From: a virus
Reading direction: 5' to 3' (one strand)
Virus record (IMG/VR): IMGVR_UViG_3300046516_000177
Location: 1 to 22,399 of that record
Length of the DNA stretch: 22,399 bases
The notes under the pieces were generated by a model. That model was not told where the DNA came from. It made no database searches and was given only the letters and a program-made list of their open reading frames with translations. Of the stretch, positions 1 to 8,049 are shown piece by piece; position 1 is the stretch's first letter; every line of letters begins with the position of its first letter. The translations under genes and the position numbers were made by a program.

Positions 1-812
1 AGCGCCGCCTCGCGATACTGCTTGGCCTGGTCCGTGAGTTGTTGCGCGCGGTCCTGCAACGTCTTCACGGCGGCCGGCGATTGACCATAGCGCGATGCCT
101 GCTGCAGAATTAGTGCGGCATGCGCGTCGAGACGATCGGCTGCCACAATGCGCCGGTCCTGCTGGCCATTATTTGCCGTCTCGCGCGATGATGTAGGTGC
201 CGCAGGCTGGCCGGTGGTGCCGTCCTGGGTGATCGTGCCGCCACCTACTGGACCAGGAGGCGCACCCTGCTGATCGCGATTGCCGGCAAACGGCGCTGGC
301 TGGCCGCCAAGGCCGGCGCCACCTTGCGGGCCGCCGCTCATGATCTGCGGCGGCGACGTTCCCGGCTTGTACGGGAAGATCGAGCCGCCGCCCGTGCTCG
401 GGTGCTCGCCCGTGATGCCGCTGGGGCCGGTCGCTGCATTCGGCGCCATCGGCGTGAATGTCTGCGGCGGATTGCCTTGGCCACCTTGCGGCGCTGGCTG
501 GCCGCCGAGAACTGCCTGATTGCCGGCTGCATTGCCCTGCTGCAAGCCCATTTGGAAATATGGCTGCGCGGCTTCAGGGCCGCCGATCGCCAGCAAGCGG
601 GTTGCCATTGCATTGTAATCGGGATTTCCCTGCTGATCGGTAGGAAACCCGTCCTTGAACGCCGTCTGCAGGGCGCGCTTGACGCCGTACTGCTGGCCCT
701 CCTGATACGAAGTCGGGAGCGACGCGATCTGTGAGCCGAGGTCGAATTTCGGCAGCGAATAGCTGGCGCCTTCCGGTCCTTTCACCGTCAGATAGTCTTG
801 GGGACTGGCCAT
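1..812 (-). CDS. Putative DNA-ejection/internal virion protein, N-terminal part (runs off left edge)
   Basis: An uninterrupted frame of 270 codons runs from an ATG at 812 to the left edge, so the C-terminus is missing. The start follows a good ribosome site (AAGGA, 7 bases before ATG) that overlaps the stop of the upstream gene. The visible protein starts MASPQDYLTVKGPEGASYSL. A globular-looking first 90 residues is followed by a long Gly/Pro/Gln-rich stretch (about residues 90-200) and then an Ala/Gln-rich helical segment with possible coiled coil (about 205-270). It is the last visible member of the tail-end gene run, where P22-like phages carry ejection proteins delivered with the genome. 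The ejection role is inferred from position and composition. I do not recognise a specific family, and a structural scaffold-like role is possible. Confidence 0.75.
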   Translation of the reverse strand, partial: MASPQDYLTVKGPEGASYSLPKFDLGSQIASLPTSYQEGQQYGVKRALQTAFKDGFPTDQQGNPDYNAMATRLLAIGGPEAAQPYFQMGLQQGNAAGNQAVLGGQPAPQGGQGNPPQTFTPMAPNAATGPSGITGEHPSTGGGSIFPYKPGTSPPQIMSGGPQGGAGLGGQPAPFAGNRDQQGAPPGPVGGGTITQDGTTGQPAAPTSSRETANNGQQDRRIVAADRLDAHAALILQQASRYGQSPAAVKTLQDRAQQLTDQAKQYREAA

Positions 813-823
813 TGATCAGTCCT

Positions 824-1744
824 TTATGCCGCCGCGATTTTGGCTGCGGCATTGGCGCCGCCGAGCAGCGTGTTCCACAAGTTGCCGGACGCGGTGTATT
901 GAGCGAGATCCGCATTGGCCTGGGCGTTGCCGATGCCCGTGGCAGCGCCGTAGGCCGCATTGCCCTGATTTTGCAGGCTTTGATTTAGTTGACTGCCGGT
1001 GCCCTGATTGAGGGCGGCAAGGAGCTGTCCGACATTGACGTTGGTTCCAGCGAGGCCCGAGGCCGTGCCGAGGTTCGCGCCGCCAATGCCGGAGGCGATG
1101 TTCTGGTTGAGACCGCTGACCTGGTTGCCGTAATTCTGGTAGGCGCCGGCAGTTCCTTGCGCCGCCGCATTCGAAGAACCGATGAACGGCTGCAGGTTTT
1201 GCAGATATTGCTGCCAGCCCTGATTGGCGATGCCGGAAGCCTGTTGCAAGGTGTCGACATTCGTCGCACCCGAATTGGCCTGTCCCGTCGCCTGCTGATT
1301 GCGCAGCAGGTTCTGCATCATCTGGTCCATTTGAAATTGATAGCCGGGGCCGGCTTGGAAATTCTGCACGGCTTGAGCATTGCCGGCCGGACCATTGACG
1401 CCGAGCGCATTGGCATAGGCGTTCTGCCCGGCCTGACCAGTCTGTAGGTTGGGCTGGTATGCTCCCACTGATCCGGCGAGCGCTCCCCCCAGCGCGCCGG
1501 TACCGGCGCCGAGCGCCTGTCCATAGGCGCCGGTCGCGCCGGTTAGGCCTGAACCATAAGCATTCGTCGCGTTGCCCAGCGCGGTATTCAGCGCGCCGGT
1601 GCCGGTGCCGAGCGCGCCCGTGAGCGCATCGCGGCCCTGGCTGAAAAACGGCGTTAGATTGGCGTAGCCCTGCTGAATGCCGGCTTTCTGCGCATCCGCA
1701 GCGTTCTGCGCGTCTTGCCCGCTAAAGTAGTCGAAGAGGCCGAT
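824..1744 (-). CDS. Putative DNA-transfer/ejection protein, Gly/Ala-rich, apparent ATC start
   Basis: The open frame begins after an in-frame stop at 1757-1759 and ends with TAA at 824-826. It contains no ATG, GTG or TTG near its 5' end; the first standard start is a GTG at 1466-1468, about 90 codons in. An AGGAG at 1753-1757 lies 8 bases before ATC GGC CTC TTC GAC, giving (M)GLFDYFSGQDAQ. That looks like the usual N-terminus of short phage DNA-transfer proteins (MGLFD..G.DA), so I place the start at 1744 (306 residues). Residues about 45-100 are a Gly/Ala/Thr repeat region (GTGTGAL, GATGAYG, GAGTGALGGALAG). The rest is rich in Gln, Asn, Ala and Gly with helical QQATG/LNQ segments. Its position after the tailspike and before another low-complexity gene fits P22 gp7-type ejection proteins. 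The function is inferred; the start codon is the main doubt. Confidence 0.8.
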   Translation of the reverse strand: MGLFDYFSGQDAQNAADAQKAGIQQGYANLTPFFSQGRDALTGALGTGTGALNTALGNATNAYGSGLTGATGAYGQALGAGTGALGGALAGSVGAYQPNLQTGQAGQNAYANALGVNGPAGNAQAVQNFQAGPGYQFQMDQMMQNLLRNQQATGQANSGATNVDTLQQASGIANQGWQQYLQNLQPFIGSSNAAAQGTAGAYQNYGNQVSGLNQNIASGIGGANLGTASGLAGTNVNVGQLLAALNQGTGSQLNQSLQNQGNAAYGAATGIGNAQANADLAQYTASGNLWNTLLGGANAAAKIAAA

Positions 1745-1767
1745 GACACGTACTCCTCATATGGCAG

Positions 1768-3030
1768 TTACGTTGGAGTAATCGTCGTGGTGTTCGTGCT
1801 ACTAATGGTGCTTGCACCACTTCCTGCACTGTGAATATTTGGCCCCACGACAGCCCTATCGGCCGCGGCTCGCGCAACGACCATTGTCATGCTGGCAAGC
1901 GCCGTCCCGCTAAAAAATCCTACATTCCCGGTGATGCTGAATGTACTCGTACTGTCGATATCCATCGCATTGAAACTTCCCGAGTTCATGCTGCAGGTCA
2001 TAAGGTTGTTTGATATGTTCAAGCATGAAACCCACAAGCCGTTTGCGTCACTTGGTATATAGACCGCTCTGCAGGAACTAAGCCCAGAGGTGATTCCAAA
2101 TTCATTGCCGATTATCGTGACATTCACGAACTGACCTGTGGTGCCGAGCCTCTGCATAACGATGCCATACGGATTCGCTCCGGCCATGGCTTCAATGCTG
2201 TTTCCGGTTATCATCAGGAGGCTGGAATTTGTTGCATTTGGCTGTTGAAGTATGATGCCGCCGTTCGAAGCAAATATCTTGTTGTTGATAATACGCGCAC
2301 CTCCAACGCCCCTCAATATGATAGCAAAAGAAGCAGTTACCGAAGATGTTGAAAACACATTATCATCTATGCTGAAATCTCCCCCATCGGGGGCAACCGG
2401 GTTTTGCGCGATAATTCCGGCACTGGAATATTGTTGAAAAGAACAAGCTCGAATTGTATATAGTTGACTGTTGACTACTGACAGGCAAATATCCGCCGAT
2501 ATGATCGCCAAATTATCAAACAAACATGAAGCGGTAAAAGACGCTCCGGTCGAGCACGACAATGAAATTCCAAATGTCCCAGTCGTGGCGGCGGAAGGAT
2601 AACGTATCCCGAAATCCCTACAGAAAACGCCGGTGTTTTGAGGAATTGAAATGTTGAGACAATTTATCCCAACTGCCGGACTCAGAATAGACGTAAGATA
2701 ACCGGTTCCTAGAAAACTAACGAGACCAGTTACAGACAATGCCGTGGTAATTTTATACGTTCCGGCAGGGAAGAAAACGATACCGCCTCCAGCGGCCTGC
2801 GCTGCATTGATGGCGGCCTGGATTGCCGCCGTATCGTCGGTAGCGCCGTCACCAGCGGCGCCATAAGGCGCATCCTTGACATTGATAAAAGATGCATTGG
2901 GCGCACTCACGTTCTTGTTGATGAAATCGAGCCACTGCCCGAATTCAACGGTGGGAATGCCATTAGGGACGCCACCGGTCATTATGACCGGCTGACCGGC
3001 TGGCGTCAGTGGCTTTAGTGCTGCTGTCAT
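1768..3030 (-). CDS. Tailspike with pectate-lyase-type beta-helix
   Basis: The 420-residue protein starts at an ATG that overlaps the stop of the gp10-like gene by four bases (ATGA), indicating coupled translation. Residues 1-45 (MTAALKPLTPAGQPVIMTGG...) would be the virion-binding head. Residues about 49-75 carry the hallmark of the pectate_lyase_3 superfamily, with VKDAPYGAAGDGATDDTAAI followed by QAAINAAQ, then VFFPAGTYKI. The remainder has the short N, G and hydrophobic rungs of a right-handed beta-helix (INNKIF, ITGNSIEA, ISNNLM). It has no signal peptide, as expected for a tailspike that binds and perhaps cleaves host surface polysaccharide. G+C falls sharply after about residue 90, suggesting that the receptor-binding part was exchanged. 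The fold is confident; enzymatic activity is not shown. Confidence 0.85.
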   Translation of the reverse strand: MTAALKPLTPAGQPVIMTGGVPNGIPTVEFGQWLDFINKNVSAPNASFINVKDAPYGAAGDGATDDTAAIQAAINAAQAAGGGIVFFPAGTYKITTALSVTGLVSFLGTGYLTSILSPAVGINCLNISIPQNTGVFCRDFGIRYPSAATTGTFGISLSCSTGASFTASCLFDNLAIISADICLSVVNSQLYTIRACSFQQYSSAGIIAQNPVAPDGGDFSIDDNVFSTSSVTASFAIILRGVGGARIINNKIFASNGGIILQQPNATNSSLLMITGNSIEAMAGANPYGIVMQRLGTTGQFVNVTIIGNEFGITSGLSSCRAVYIPSDANGLWVSCLNISNNLMTCSMNSGSFNAMDIDSTSTFSITGNVGFFSGTALASMTMVVARAAADRAVVGPNIHSAGSGASTISSTNTTTITPT

Positions 3031-4772
3031 GATGCTGGTGGCGGCTCCAGTGGGTTGGTGGACATCGTGCCGCCGAGAAATCCGTCGTAGACGGGATCGC
3101 TGCAGTCGATCCGCCAGCGCACGCCTTGTATCCCGGACATGCCGCGCGACTTCACCGAGGCGCGCACGCCCTTGACGTGCTGCTGCGTCCCGATCTGCCG
3201 AATTGCGGGATAGTCCCAGGTGATGCCGCCGTCCTTCGAGCACGATATGGCGCACACCGGGGCGACCATGTTATGCGGCGCCGTGACATCGGTAACCGTC
3301 CCGCCAAAGGTCCAGGCATTGGCCCACAGCGAGCCCTGCAGATCGATGTGGGTCGGATCGACGATGGTTGCCACCCATGTGCCATTGGCTTCGGTCGTGC
3401 CATGGACGCCGGCGACATTGACCTGATCGTTGTTTGTCATCCCCGCTGTCGAGATGACCTCCAGCCGGATCAGATGCGAAGGCGAGGCCGCCGTTCCCAC
3501 GATATTGGTGATGAAGTTGGCGACGTTTTCGCCCACCCCAAACACGAAATTGAAATCCGCGCGCGCGATCCTGGTCTGGCCGGGGAATGCGCTCACTGGC
3601 CCGCTCTCGATCCGCGAGCGCAGCGGTGCCCCATCCTCGGTGAAGTTCTGACTATCGGTAAACAGCAGGTTTCCTGATTGCGTATCGCCCATCAGCCATT
3701 TGCCGAAGGCGTTGTGGCCGCCGACGCCGCGCCACGGGCCATAGAGCCCAGTAGTAGCGTTGAGGCTCTGCCGCTCGTTCCACTTCTGCGTCGAGAGGTT
3801 GAACTGCCAGGTCCAGGTCGAGGACGTGAGCGTCCAGAATTTACGACCCGCCGAGATGTGGACGCCGGCCTTGATCGTATCGCCGGCCTTGACCGCGAAC
3901 TCGATCAGCGTGTTGAGCGCCGGCGGCGAGATCGCCGGACCCGGCTGCAGCGTGTTGTACGGCAGGCGATAGACGTTGAAGTCTTGCGCCACCCAGATCA
4001 GATCGTCGAAGCCGGTTTCCCATCCCGCGATTGCGCTCTGCTGCACCAGCCCATAGGCCAGCGTCATGAATTTTGTATAGGGATAGGCTGGTGTCGGGGC
4101 TGCCGTGTCCTGCCAGACCTCGCAGCCGCCCGTGGTGAAAAAGTACATCATGCCGTTGAAGGCAATGCCGCGGAGCAGTACGACATCCGACTTCGACTGC
4201 AGCTTGACGAACGTGAGCGCGTTCTGCGTCAATGCATTGATCCCCGAAGCAAAGACGCGGCCATCCGCGATCGTGAAGTGAAAGACGCCATCCTGGAACG
4301 CCACGCTGTTAGGCTGCGGCAGCACGCCGCCGCCGTTGTAGGAGACGGGCGCCGCCCCACCGGTCGACGTGAACGCCCCATCCCCCGGACTGACGATCAC
4401 GACATCGACGGTGACGGCCAGATCGCGCGCGATGCTGATCGGAGCCGTCCCCGGTATGCTGCCGAGCGAGGTCACGCCGCCGCCCGCGTCGACCGTCGAA
4501 AGGTTGTTGTTCCACACCTCATAGGACAGATTATTGACGATCAAGCCGCCGCGATAGCCGGTCTGGGACGTGACGGCGTGGCGTGTCAGCCCAGGCGATC
4601 GTCGCCAGACTTGCGGTGATGGTCCGGTAGGATGCTGCGCCTCGCCCAAGGCTTCTGCGTATCGATTGATGATCCTCCCGGCCGATTCCTGCGTGTTGTC
4701 GCCGGGATGCAGATTTGATCCGGGGAACGAGCTCAACGGCCATGGGATCGGGATATAGGGAGTGTTCGGCAT
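3027..4772 (-). CDS. Tail hub / packaged-DNA stabilisation protein, P22 gp10-like
   Basis: This 581-residue protein starts MPNTPYIPIPWPLSSFPG. The ATG shares one base with the stop of the upstream gp4-like gene (TGATG). A longer frame reaching 4976 is only the antisense-like extension through that neighbour. The sequence has many short beta repeats (SVAFQDGVFHFTIADGRVF, IAFNGMMYFFTTGGCEVW, AYGLVQQSAIAGWETGFDDL, then WVAQDFNVYRLP). These resemble the beta-propeller-like body of P22 gp10 tail accessory factors, which bridge the portal/gp4 ring and the needle or tailspikes and keep DNA in the head. It is longer than P22 gp10 (about 470 residues). The extra length includes an insert around residues 440-520 with repeated V/T/G-rich strands. 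The family call rests on recalled similarity, order and size. Confidence 0.72.
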   Translation of the reverse strand: MPNTPYIPIPWPLSSFPGSNLHPGDNTQESAGRIINRYAEALGEAQHPTGPSPQVWRRSPGLTRHAVTSQTGYRGGLIVNNLSYEVWNNNLSTVDAGGGVTSLGSIPGTAPISIARDLAVTVDVVIVSPGDGAFTSTGGAAPVSYNGGGVLPQPNSVAFQDGVFHFTIADGRVFASGINALTQNALTFVKLQSKSDVVLLRGIAFNGMMYFFTTGGCEVWQDTAAPTPAYPYTKFMTLAYGLVQQSAIAGWETGFDDLIWVAQDFNVYRLPYNTLQPGPAISPPALNTLIEFAVKAGDTIKAGVHISAGRKFWTLTSSTWTWQFNLSTQKWNERQSLNATTGLYGPWRGVGGHNAFGKWLMGDTQSGNLLFTDSQNFTEDGAPLRSRIESGPVSAFPGQTRIARADFNFVFGVGENVANFITNIVGTAASPSHLIRLEVISTAGMTNNDQVNVAGVHGTTEANGTWVATIVDPTHIDLQGSLWANAWTFGGTVTDVTAPHNMVAPVCAISCSKDGGITWDYPAIRQIGTQQHVKGVRASVKSRGMSGIQGVRWRIDCSDPVYDGFLGGTMSTNPLEPPPAS

Positions 4773-5182
4773 CAGAAATAAGTAACCTTGAGCGGTTCTA
4801 ACGTCGGCTTCAATCGCGTGATCTGCTTGAGCGAGAGTGCCGCGGCTCCTCCTCCGATCGGCGTTGTCACGCCGTCGCCGAGCCCCGCATTCATCATGTC
4901 GGTGCGGTCCTGCCCGGTGTAGCTGAACTTCTGGCATACCTCGCCGGCGATGATGGAGGCGAGATCGAGGAACCACGCGCCGGGAACGGAACTCGTATCG
5001 TAGCTCGACAGCGTAATGATCTCCAATCCGGCAAGCTTGCGCAAGATGGCGTCATAGGCCGAGAAGACGTAGTTGTAGTCCTCTGGATCGGTAGGCTGCC
5101 CGGCCGACTTCACGCCCAGTTTCGCCAGCGTCTCGTCAATCAGGTCGTTGACTGTGCGGTACTGGCCGGCGTAGGGAGCCAT
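4772..5182 (-). CDS. Head-tail joining / tail accessory protein, P22 gp4-like
   Basis: The 136-residue protein starts MAPYAGQYRTVNDLIDETLA at an ATG that shares one base with the preceding stop (TAATG). The N-terminal helical region TVNDLIDETLAKLGVKSAG, then YVFSAYDAILRKLAGLEI and WFLDLASIIAGEVCQKF, matches the helical pattern of gp4-type tail accessory factors. In those proteins the N-terminus reads L...AL.KLGV, followed by a lid helix and an LA.RIA segment. In P22 these proteins form the ring that binds below the portal and closes the head after packaging. Its immediate neighbour is the gp10-like hub, the same order as in P22. The assignment is moderate; a different head-tail connector family is possible. 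Confidence 0.68.
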   Translation of the reverse strand: MAPYAGQYRTVNDLIDETLAKLGVKSAGQPTDPEDYNYVFSAYDAILRKLAGLEIITLSSYDTSSVPGAWFLDLASIIAGEVCQKFSYTGQDRTDMMNAGLGDGVTTPIGGGAAALSLKQITRLKPTLEPLKVTYF

Positions 5183-5757
5183 TACATATCCCCGCCGTCA
5201 TTGCTGGCGTGCTTGATGCCGAGGTTGCTGTTCATCTGCTCGACCTTCATGTCGAAGAACGGACGCAGCATCGCAATATCCTCCTCGGCGACGCCGATCA
5301 GCTCGCGCATCGATTTCTCGACGTCCCAGCGATAGACCATTTCCCGCGGGGTCTGCTCGTCGCTGCCATCGGTGCCCGCCGCCGCGAACCAGGCTTGCGC
5401 CCAGGAGCGGTATTCTTCCGCGGTTTGCGGCTTGCGGCCGTGCGCGATCGGTTTGACGAACCGCGGGAAGCCCTCGACCTCGAAGAACGGATTGTCCTTC
5501 AGCCGATCCGGCATGAAGGTGAGTGTCCTCACGGTGCGCGTGGTATGGGTTCCGTCGGCCGCGACATGGTGTTGGGGCATATCGTCCTCGAAGTAATGCC
5601 GCTTGTTTTTTCGTGACATCACGACAGGCTTGTTGGCGACAAAAAGAACCCCGTTCACGGTCGCCTGCGACTTGTCCTCGGGGCCGGGATGGAACGTGAC
5701 CTTGAGTTCAGCCTTCGGCTCGCTCTTGGCACGGGTCAGTTCTGCGGTGCTGTTCAT
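5182..5757 (-). CDS. Hypothetical virion-region protein, 191 residues
   Basis: The gene starts at ATG with a strong AGAGGTGAG ribosome site a few bases upstream and ends at a TAA that shares a base with the next ATG. The N-terminal half (about 18-80) looks like beta strands, with KVTFHPGPEDKSQATVNGVL then FVANKPVVM. The middle holds DRLKDNPFFEVEGFPRFVKP. The C-terminal third is helical (AEEYRSWAQAWF, VEKSMRELIGVAEEDIAMLR). There is no signal peptide or membrane segment. It lies between the capsid/decoration genes and the gp4-like gene, so a head or head-completion role is reasonable. I do not recognise a named family. Confidence 0.8.
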   Translation of the reverse strand: MNSTAELTRAKSEPKAELKVTFHPGPEDKSQATVNGVLFVANKPVVMSRKNKRHYFEDDMPQHHVAADGTHTTRTVRTLTFMPDRLKDNPFFEVEGFPRFVKPIAHGRKPQTAEEYRSWAQAWFAAAGTDGSDEQTPREMVYRWDVEKSMRELIGVAEEDIAMLRPFFDMKVEQMNSNLGIKHASNDGGDM

Positions 5758-5772
5758 TTCTCACCTCTATCG

Positions 5773-6159
5773 CTAAGGAACCACCGAACTACGCCATCCG
5801 CTGCTGCTCCCGGCGAGATTGTTGGGGACGCGCACGAAAATGGCGGATTGACCGGCCGGAACGGCGAGCACCTGATTGACGACGCCGTTGTTGAACTCGC
5901 CTGCGGCCGGGAAGGCATTGATCGAGTTGGGGCCGTCATTGATGACCCACACCATGGGTCCGGCATCACCCGAGAGGACGCTCTTGAGGATGACGCTGGT
6001 GCCGGCGCCGCCGCGCAGCACGCGAATGCCTTCTCCGAGTATTGATGTGGCGCCGGCTTGGACGGTCGCGCCGCTGGCGCCGCCGGCGGTCTGGTTATCA
6101 TCGATCACCGTACCGGCGAGCGAAAGGCTGTTCAGCACAGCGTTATTGGCTAGGCTCAT
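5773..6159 (-). CDS. Small virion-like protein (possible decoration or head-fibre type)
   Basis: The 128-residue protein starts MSLANNAVLNSLSLAGTVID, with AAAGGA seven bases before the ATG. It is rich in Gly, Ala, Ser, Val and Asn, with alternating hydrophobic residues (SVILKSVLSG, PMVWVINDGPNSINAFP, VLAVPAGQSAIFVRV) suggesting an all-beta fold. It has no signal peptide and no cysteine, in contrast to the gene just upstream. Position two genes after the major capsid gene and the composition fit a capsid decoration or head fibre protein. That role is inferred. A GC hairpin lies in the gap just before this gene. Confidence 0.75.
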   Translation of the reverse strand: MSLANNAVLNSLSLAGTVIDDNQTAGGASGATVQAGATSILGEGIRVLRGGAGTSVILKSVLSGDAGPMVWVINDGPNSINAFPAAGEFNNGVVNQVLAVPAGQSAIFVRVPNNLAGSSSGWRSSVVP

Positions 6160-6181
6160 GGATCTATCCTTTCATGAGGAA

Positions 6182-6201
6182 GGGGCGGGAGACCCCGCCC
6201 C
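6182..6201 (-). terminator. Perfect 8-bp GC hairpin, possible weak terminator
   Basis: On the minus-strand transcript GGGGCGGG-GTCT-CCCGCCCC forms a perfect eight-base-pair stem with a four-base loop. It begins 7 bases after the TGA of the decoration-type gene and is followed by TTCCTC rather than a full U-run. It could be a leaky terminator or an mRNA-stabilising hairpin. It sits immediately before the ribosome site of the next gene. Confidence 0.4.
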
Positions 6202-6208
6202 GTTGCCC

Positions 6209-6799
6209 TCAGCATCCGGGAGCGGTGGCGCCGAGTGCGACCGGCCCGCATAGTCCGTCATTGGGAGCGGCGTATTCCAGCACGATGGCGGCGGCTCCAG
6301 CCGTTGCGGCCGTGGCGCCTGTATACGCGATATTTGCCCAGATATCGAAGCCGCCATTGCTCCCGGTCTGGGCGATGTTGTTGCCGGTCGATTGCACACC
6401 GAGGCCGGTCGCCGTGACGATGGTCAATTGCGTGACACCGGCGGCGCCGTGCGTCGAAGTTCCCGCCACCAGCAATGCACCCGTGCCGGAAGCCGTGCTC
6501 AATGCAACGGTGTCGGTGGTGGTGGAGTTGAACGAGGTGAATACCTCGAGGACGCCGCGCAGGATCCATGAATTGTATGGAACGGCGCCGACTTTATAGG
6601 AACAGTTGCCGGCCGCGGCAGGGAGTGGGCAGGAATTGAAATTGACCGGGAACCGCATGTAGTGGACTTGCTGGGTCGGGAATATACGCGGCGAGAACAC
6701 GGGTTGAGCCGCGACATAGAACCCGGAGCCAACGACGAACAGAGCAAGCGCGAGGCCGGCAAGAAATCCGCCGCTCACCCGCGAGATGAGATTCTTCAT
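6209..6799 (-). CDS. Predicted secreted or surface protein next to the capsid gene
   Basis: I place the start at the ATG at 6799, with AAAGG 7 bases upstream, rather than at the TTG five codons earlier. The 196-residue product has a basic n-region (MKNLISRVSGG), a long hydrophobic core (about 12-30) and a plausible signal-peptidase site after VAA at residue 31; a non-cleaved anchor is also possible. The remainder is Thr/Gly/Ala-rich and beta-like (ALSTASGTGALLVAGTSTHG, GGFDIWANIAYTGATAAT). It has four cysteines after the signal, in two pairs (CPLPAAAGNC and CGPVALGATAPGC). Its position directly after the major capsid gene would suggest decoration, but the signal peptide is unexpected for a cytoplasmically assembled capsid. 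Function unknown. Confidence 0.78.
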   Translation of the reverse strand: MKNLISRVSGGFLAGLALALFVVGSGFYVAAQPVFSPRIFPTQQVHYMRFPVNFNSCPLPAAAGNCSYKVGAVPYNSWILRGVLEVFTSFNSTTTDTVALSTASGTGALLVAGTSTHGAAGVTQLTIVTATGLGVQSTGNNIAQTGSNGGFDIWANIAYTGATAATAGAAAIVLEYAAPNDGLCGPVALGATAPGC

Positions 6800-6875
6800 G
6801 GGATTGCCTTTCAAGTTGGGTTGAGGGACGGAACCGACGCTGCCGCCTCCTGACGAGCAGCAGCGCCGGGCCGAT

Positions 6876-6901
6876 AGAACCGCGAGGGCAGCCGCGGCTC
6901 T
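6876..6901 (-). other. Hairpin at the 3' end of the major capsid gene
   Basis: On the transcript AGAGCCGCG-GCTGCCCT-CGCGGTTCT can form a nine-pair stem (one G-U) with an eight-base loop, starting at the last base of the capsid stop codon. No U-run follows, so it is not a standard intrinsic terminator. It may stabilise the capsid mRNA or reduce read-through. Confidence 0.38.
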
Positions 6902-8049
6902 TATGTGTCATTCGCCGAGGCGAAATACCCGTAGAAGATGCCCCAGCTCTTGTAGTTTCCGGCCGGGTTCGCCTTGGCGATGGTCTTGAGGCCATAGGCC
7001 ATTTCGACGCCGACGCCGCGGAAGAACTGGTAGTCGTCCTCTTTCAAGAACGTCGGGCGAGGCATTCTGCCCCATGCCCAGGCCATGGCGGATTGTCCGC
7101 ACATGAACACGGGCGCGATCTGGATGCCGCCGGCGCCTGCGGTGGTGTAGGTCGTGGGCAGCCGGATATCCAGCTCCGGGATCTCGCGGAAGATCATGCC
7201 GTTGTAGAGCAGGTCGCCGTCTTGGAAGAGCGGGTTCTTGTCGAGCCCGTCGCCTTCACGCGGACGCGCCTGGGTATTGGCGTTGATGATCGTGGTGTCG
7301 AGCTGGATGTCGCGGAAGCAATTCGACCCCACGAAGACCACGAAATATTCCCGGCCGTTTTTCAGCTTGTAGGGTCTGATCCTCGGGTTGGCTTTTTTGG
7401 CCAGCCGCTTCATCTTATTTGCCGCGGCGGCGCTGAAGGTCATGCCGGACGTGACATTAGCGGCCGAGGTTGCCCAGTTGCCGGGCGACAGGTTGCCTTG
7501 GCTGCCACCAAACAGGACGCGATCGGAGTTGTCGGTGGTGAATGTGTTGCGTTGTGCTGGGGTTGCCGCGTCGAAAAACGCGCCGTTGACGCGCTGGCCG
7601 CCGGCAGAGCCGAGACCGGCGGGCTGTGTGTTCTGGATCGGGATCGTGTTGAACGTGTCCACGATCTCGTTGCGCTGGAGCTCCTTGCCCCAGTCTTCGA
7701 GCAGCGGACGCGCCTGGCCGAATAGGTCGATGCTCGACTTCTGCTCTTCGGACTTCGGGATGCGGACGGCGTTTCTCGCCCAGTCGATCCACATCCGATC
7801 GCCGAAATTGTCGATATTTTCTTCGTTGCCGACGAGCGTTCCGGTCGAGATCGCGTTGGCCTTGAGCCTTGCGACCAGCGGGATATTGATCTGCTCGCCG
7901 CCTTTTTTCAGGTCATTGATGACGCGGATGATCGCGGTGAGTTCTGTGCCCACATACGGGCTAAACAGGTTCTGCCGGATGTATTCTCGTGTGACTTCCT
8001 TGCGGAAGACGATGAGTTTATTTTGGGCTTGTACGGTAGTGATGGCCAT
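6901..8049 (-). CDS. Major capsid protein, N4-gp56 family
   Basis: The 382-residue protein starts MAITTVQAQNKLIVFRKEVT, with GAAGGGG seven bases before the ATG. The N-terminus (V..Q..L..FRKEVTREYIRQNLFSPY), the GEQINIPLVARL strand, the WIDWARNAVRIPKSEEQKS region and the late PTFLKEDDYQFFRGVGVEMA region match what I know of the N4 gp56 (DUF4043-type) HK97-fold capsid family, at the usual size. It lies after a scaffold-like gene and is bracketed by hairpins. No maturation-protease gene is visible nearby. Family assignment is from recalled sequence features and is fairly secure. Confidence 0.88.
   Translation of the reverse strand: MAITTVQAQNKLIVFRKEVTREYIRQNLFSPYVGTELTAIIRVINDLKKGGEQINIPLVARLKANAISTGTLVGNEENIDNFGDRMWIDWARNAVRIPKSEEQKSSIDLFGQARPLLEDWGKELQRNEIVDTFNTIPIQNTQPAGLGSAGGQRVNGAFFDAATPAQRNTFTTDNSDRVLFGGSQGNLSPGNWATSAANVTSGMTFSAAAANKMKRLAKKANPRIRPYKLKNGREYFVVFVGSNCFRDIQLDTTIINANTQARPREGDGLDKNPLFQDGDLLYNGMIFREIPELDIRLPTTYTTAGAGGIQIAPVFMCGQSAMAWAWGRMPRPTFLKEDDYQFFRGVGVEMAYGLKTIAKANPAGNYKSWGIFYGYFASANDT

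Noticed and set aside
3031-3255. N-terminal extension of the tailspike gene
   Set aside because: It is Arg-rich and overlaps the gp10-like gene; the ATGA-coupled start at 3030 gives a sensible tailspike head.
3678-4619. 313-codon plus-strand open frame
   Set aside because: It is antisense to the gp10-like gene, Arg-rich, and typical of complementary-strand artefacts in G+C-rich DNA.
4773-4976. N-terminal extension of the gp10-like gene
   Set aside because: The extension covers the gp4-like gene in another frame and is Arg/His-rich. The ATG at 4772 is coupled to the upstream stop.
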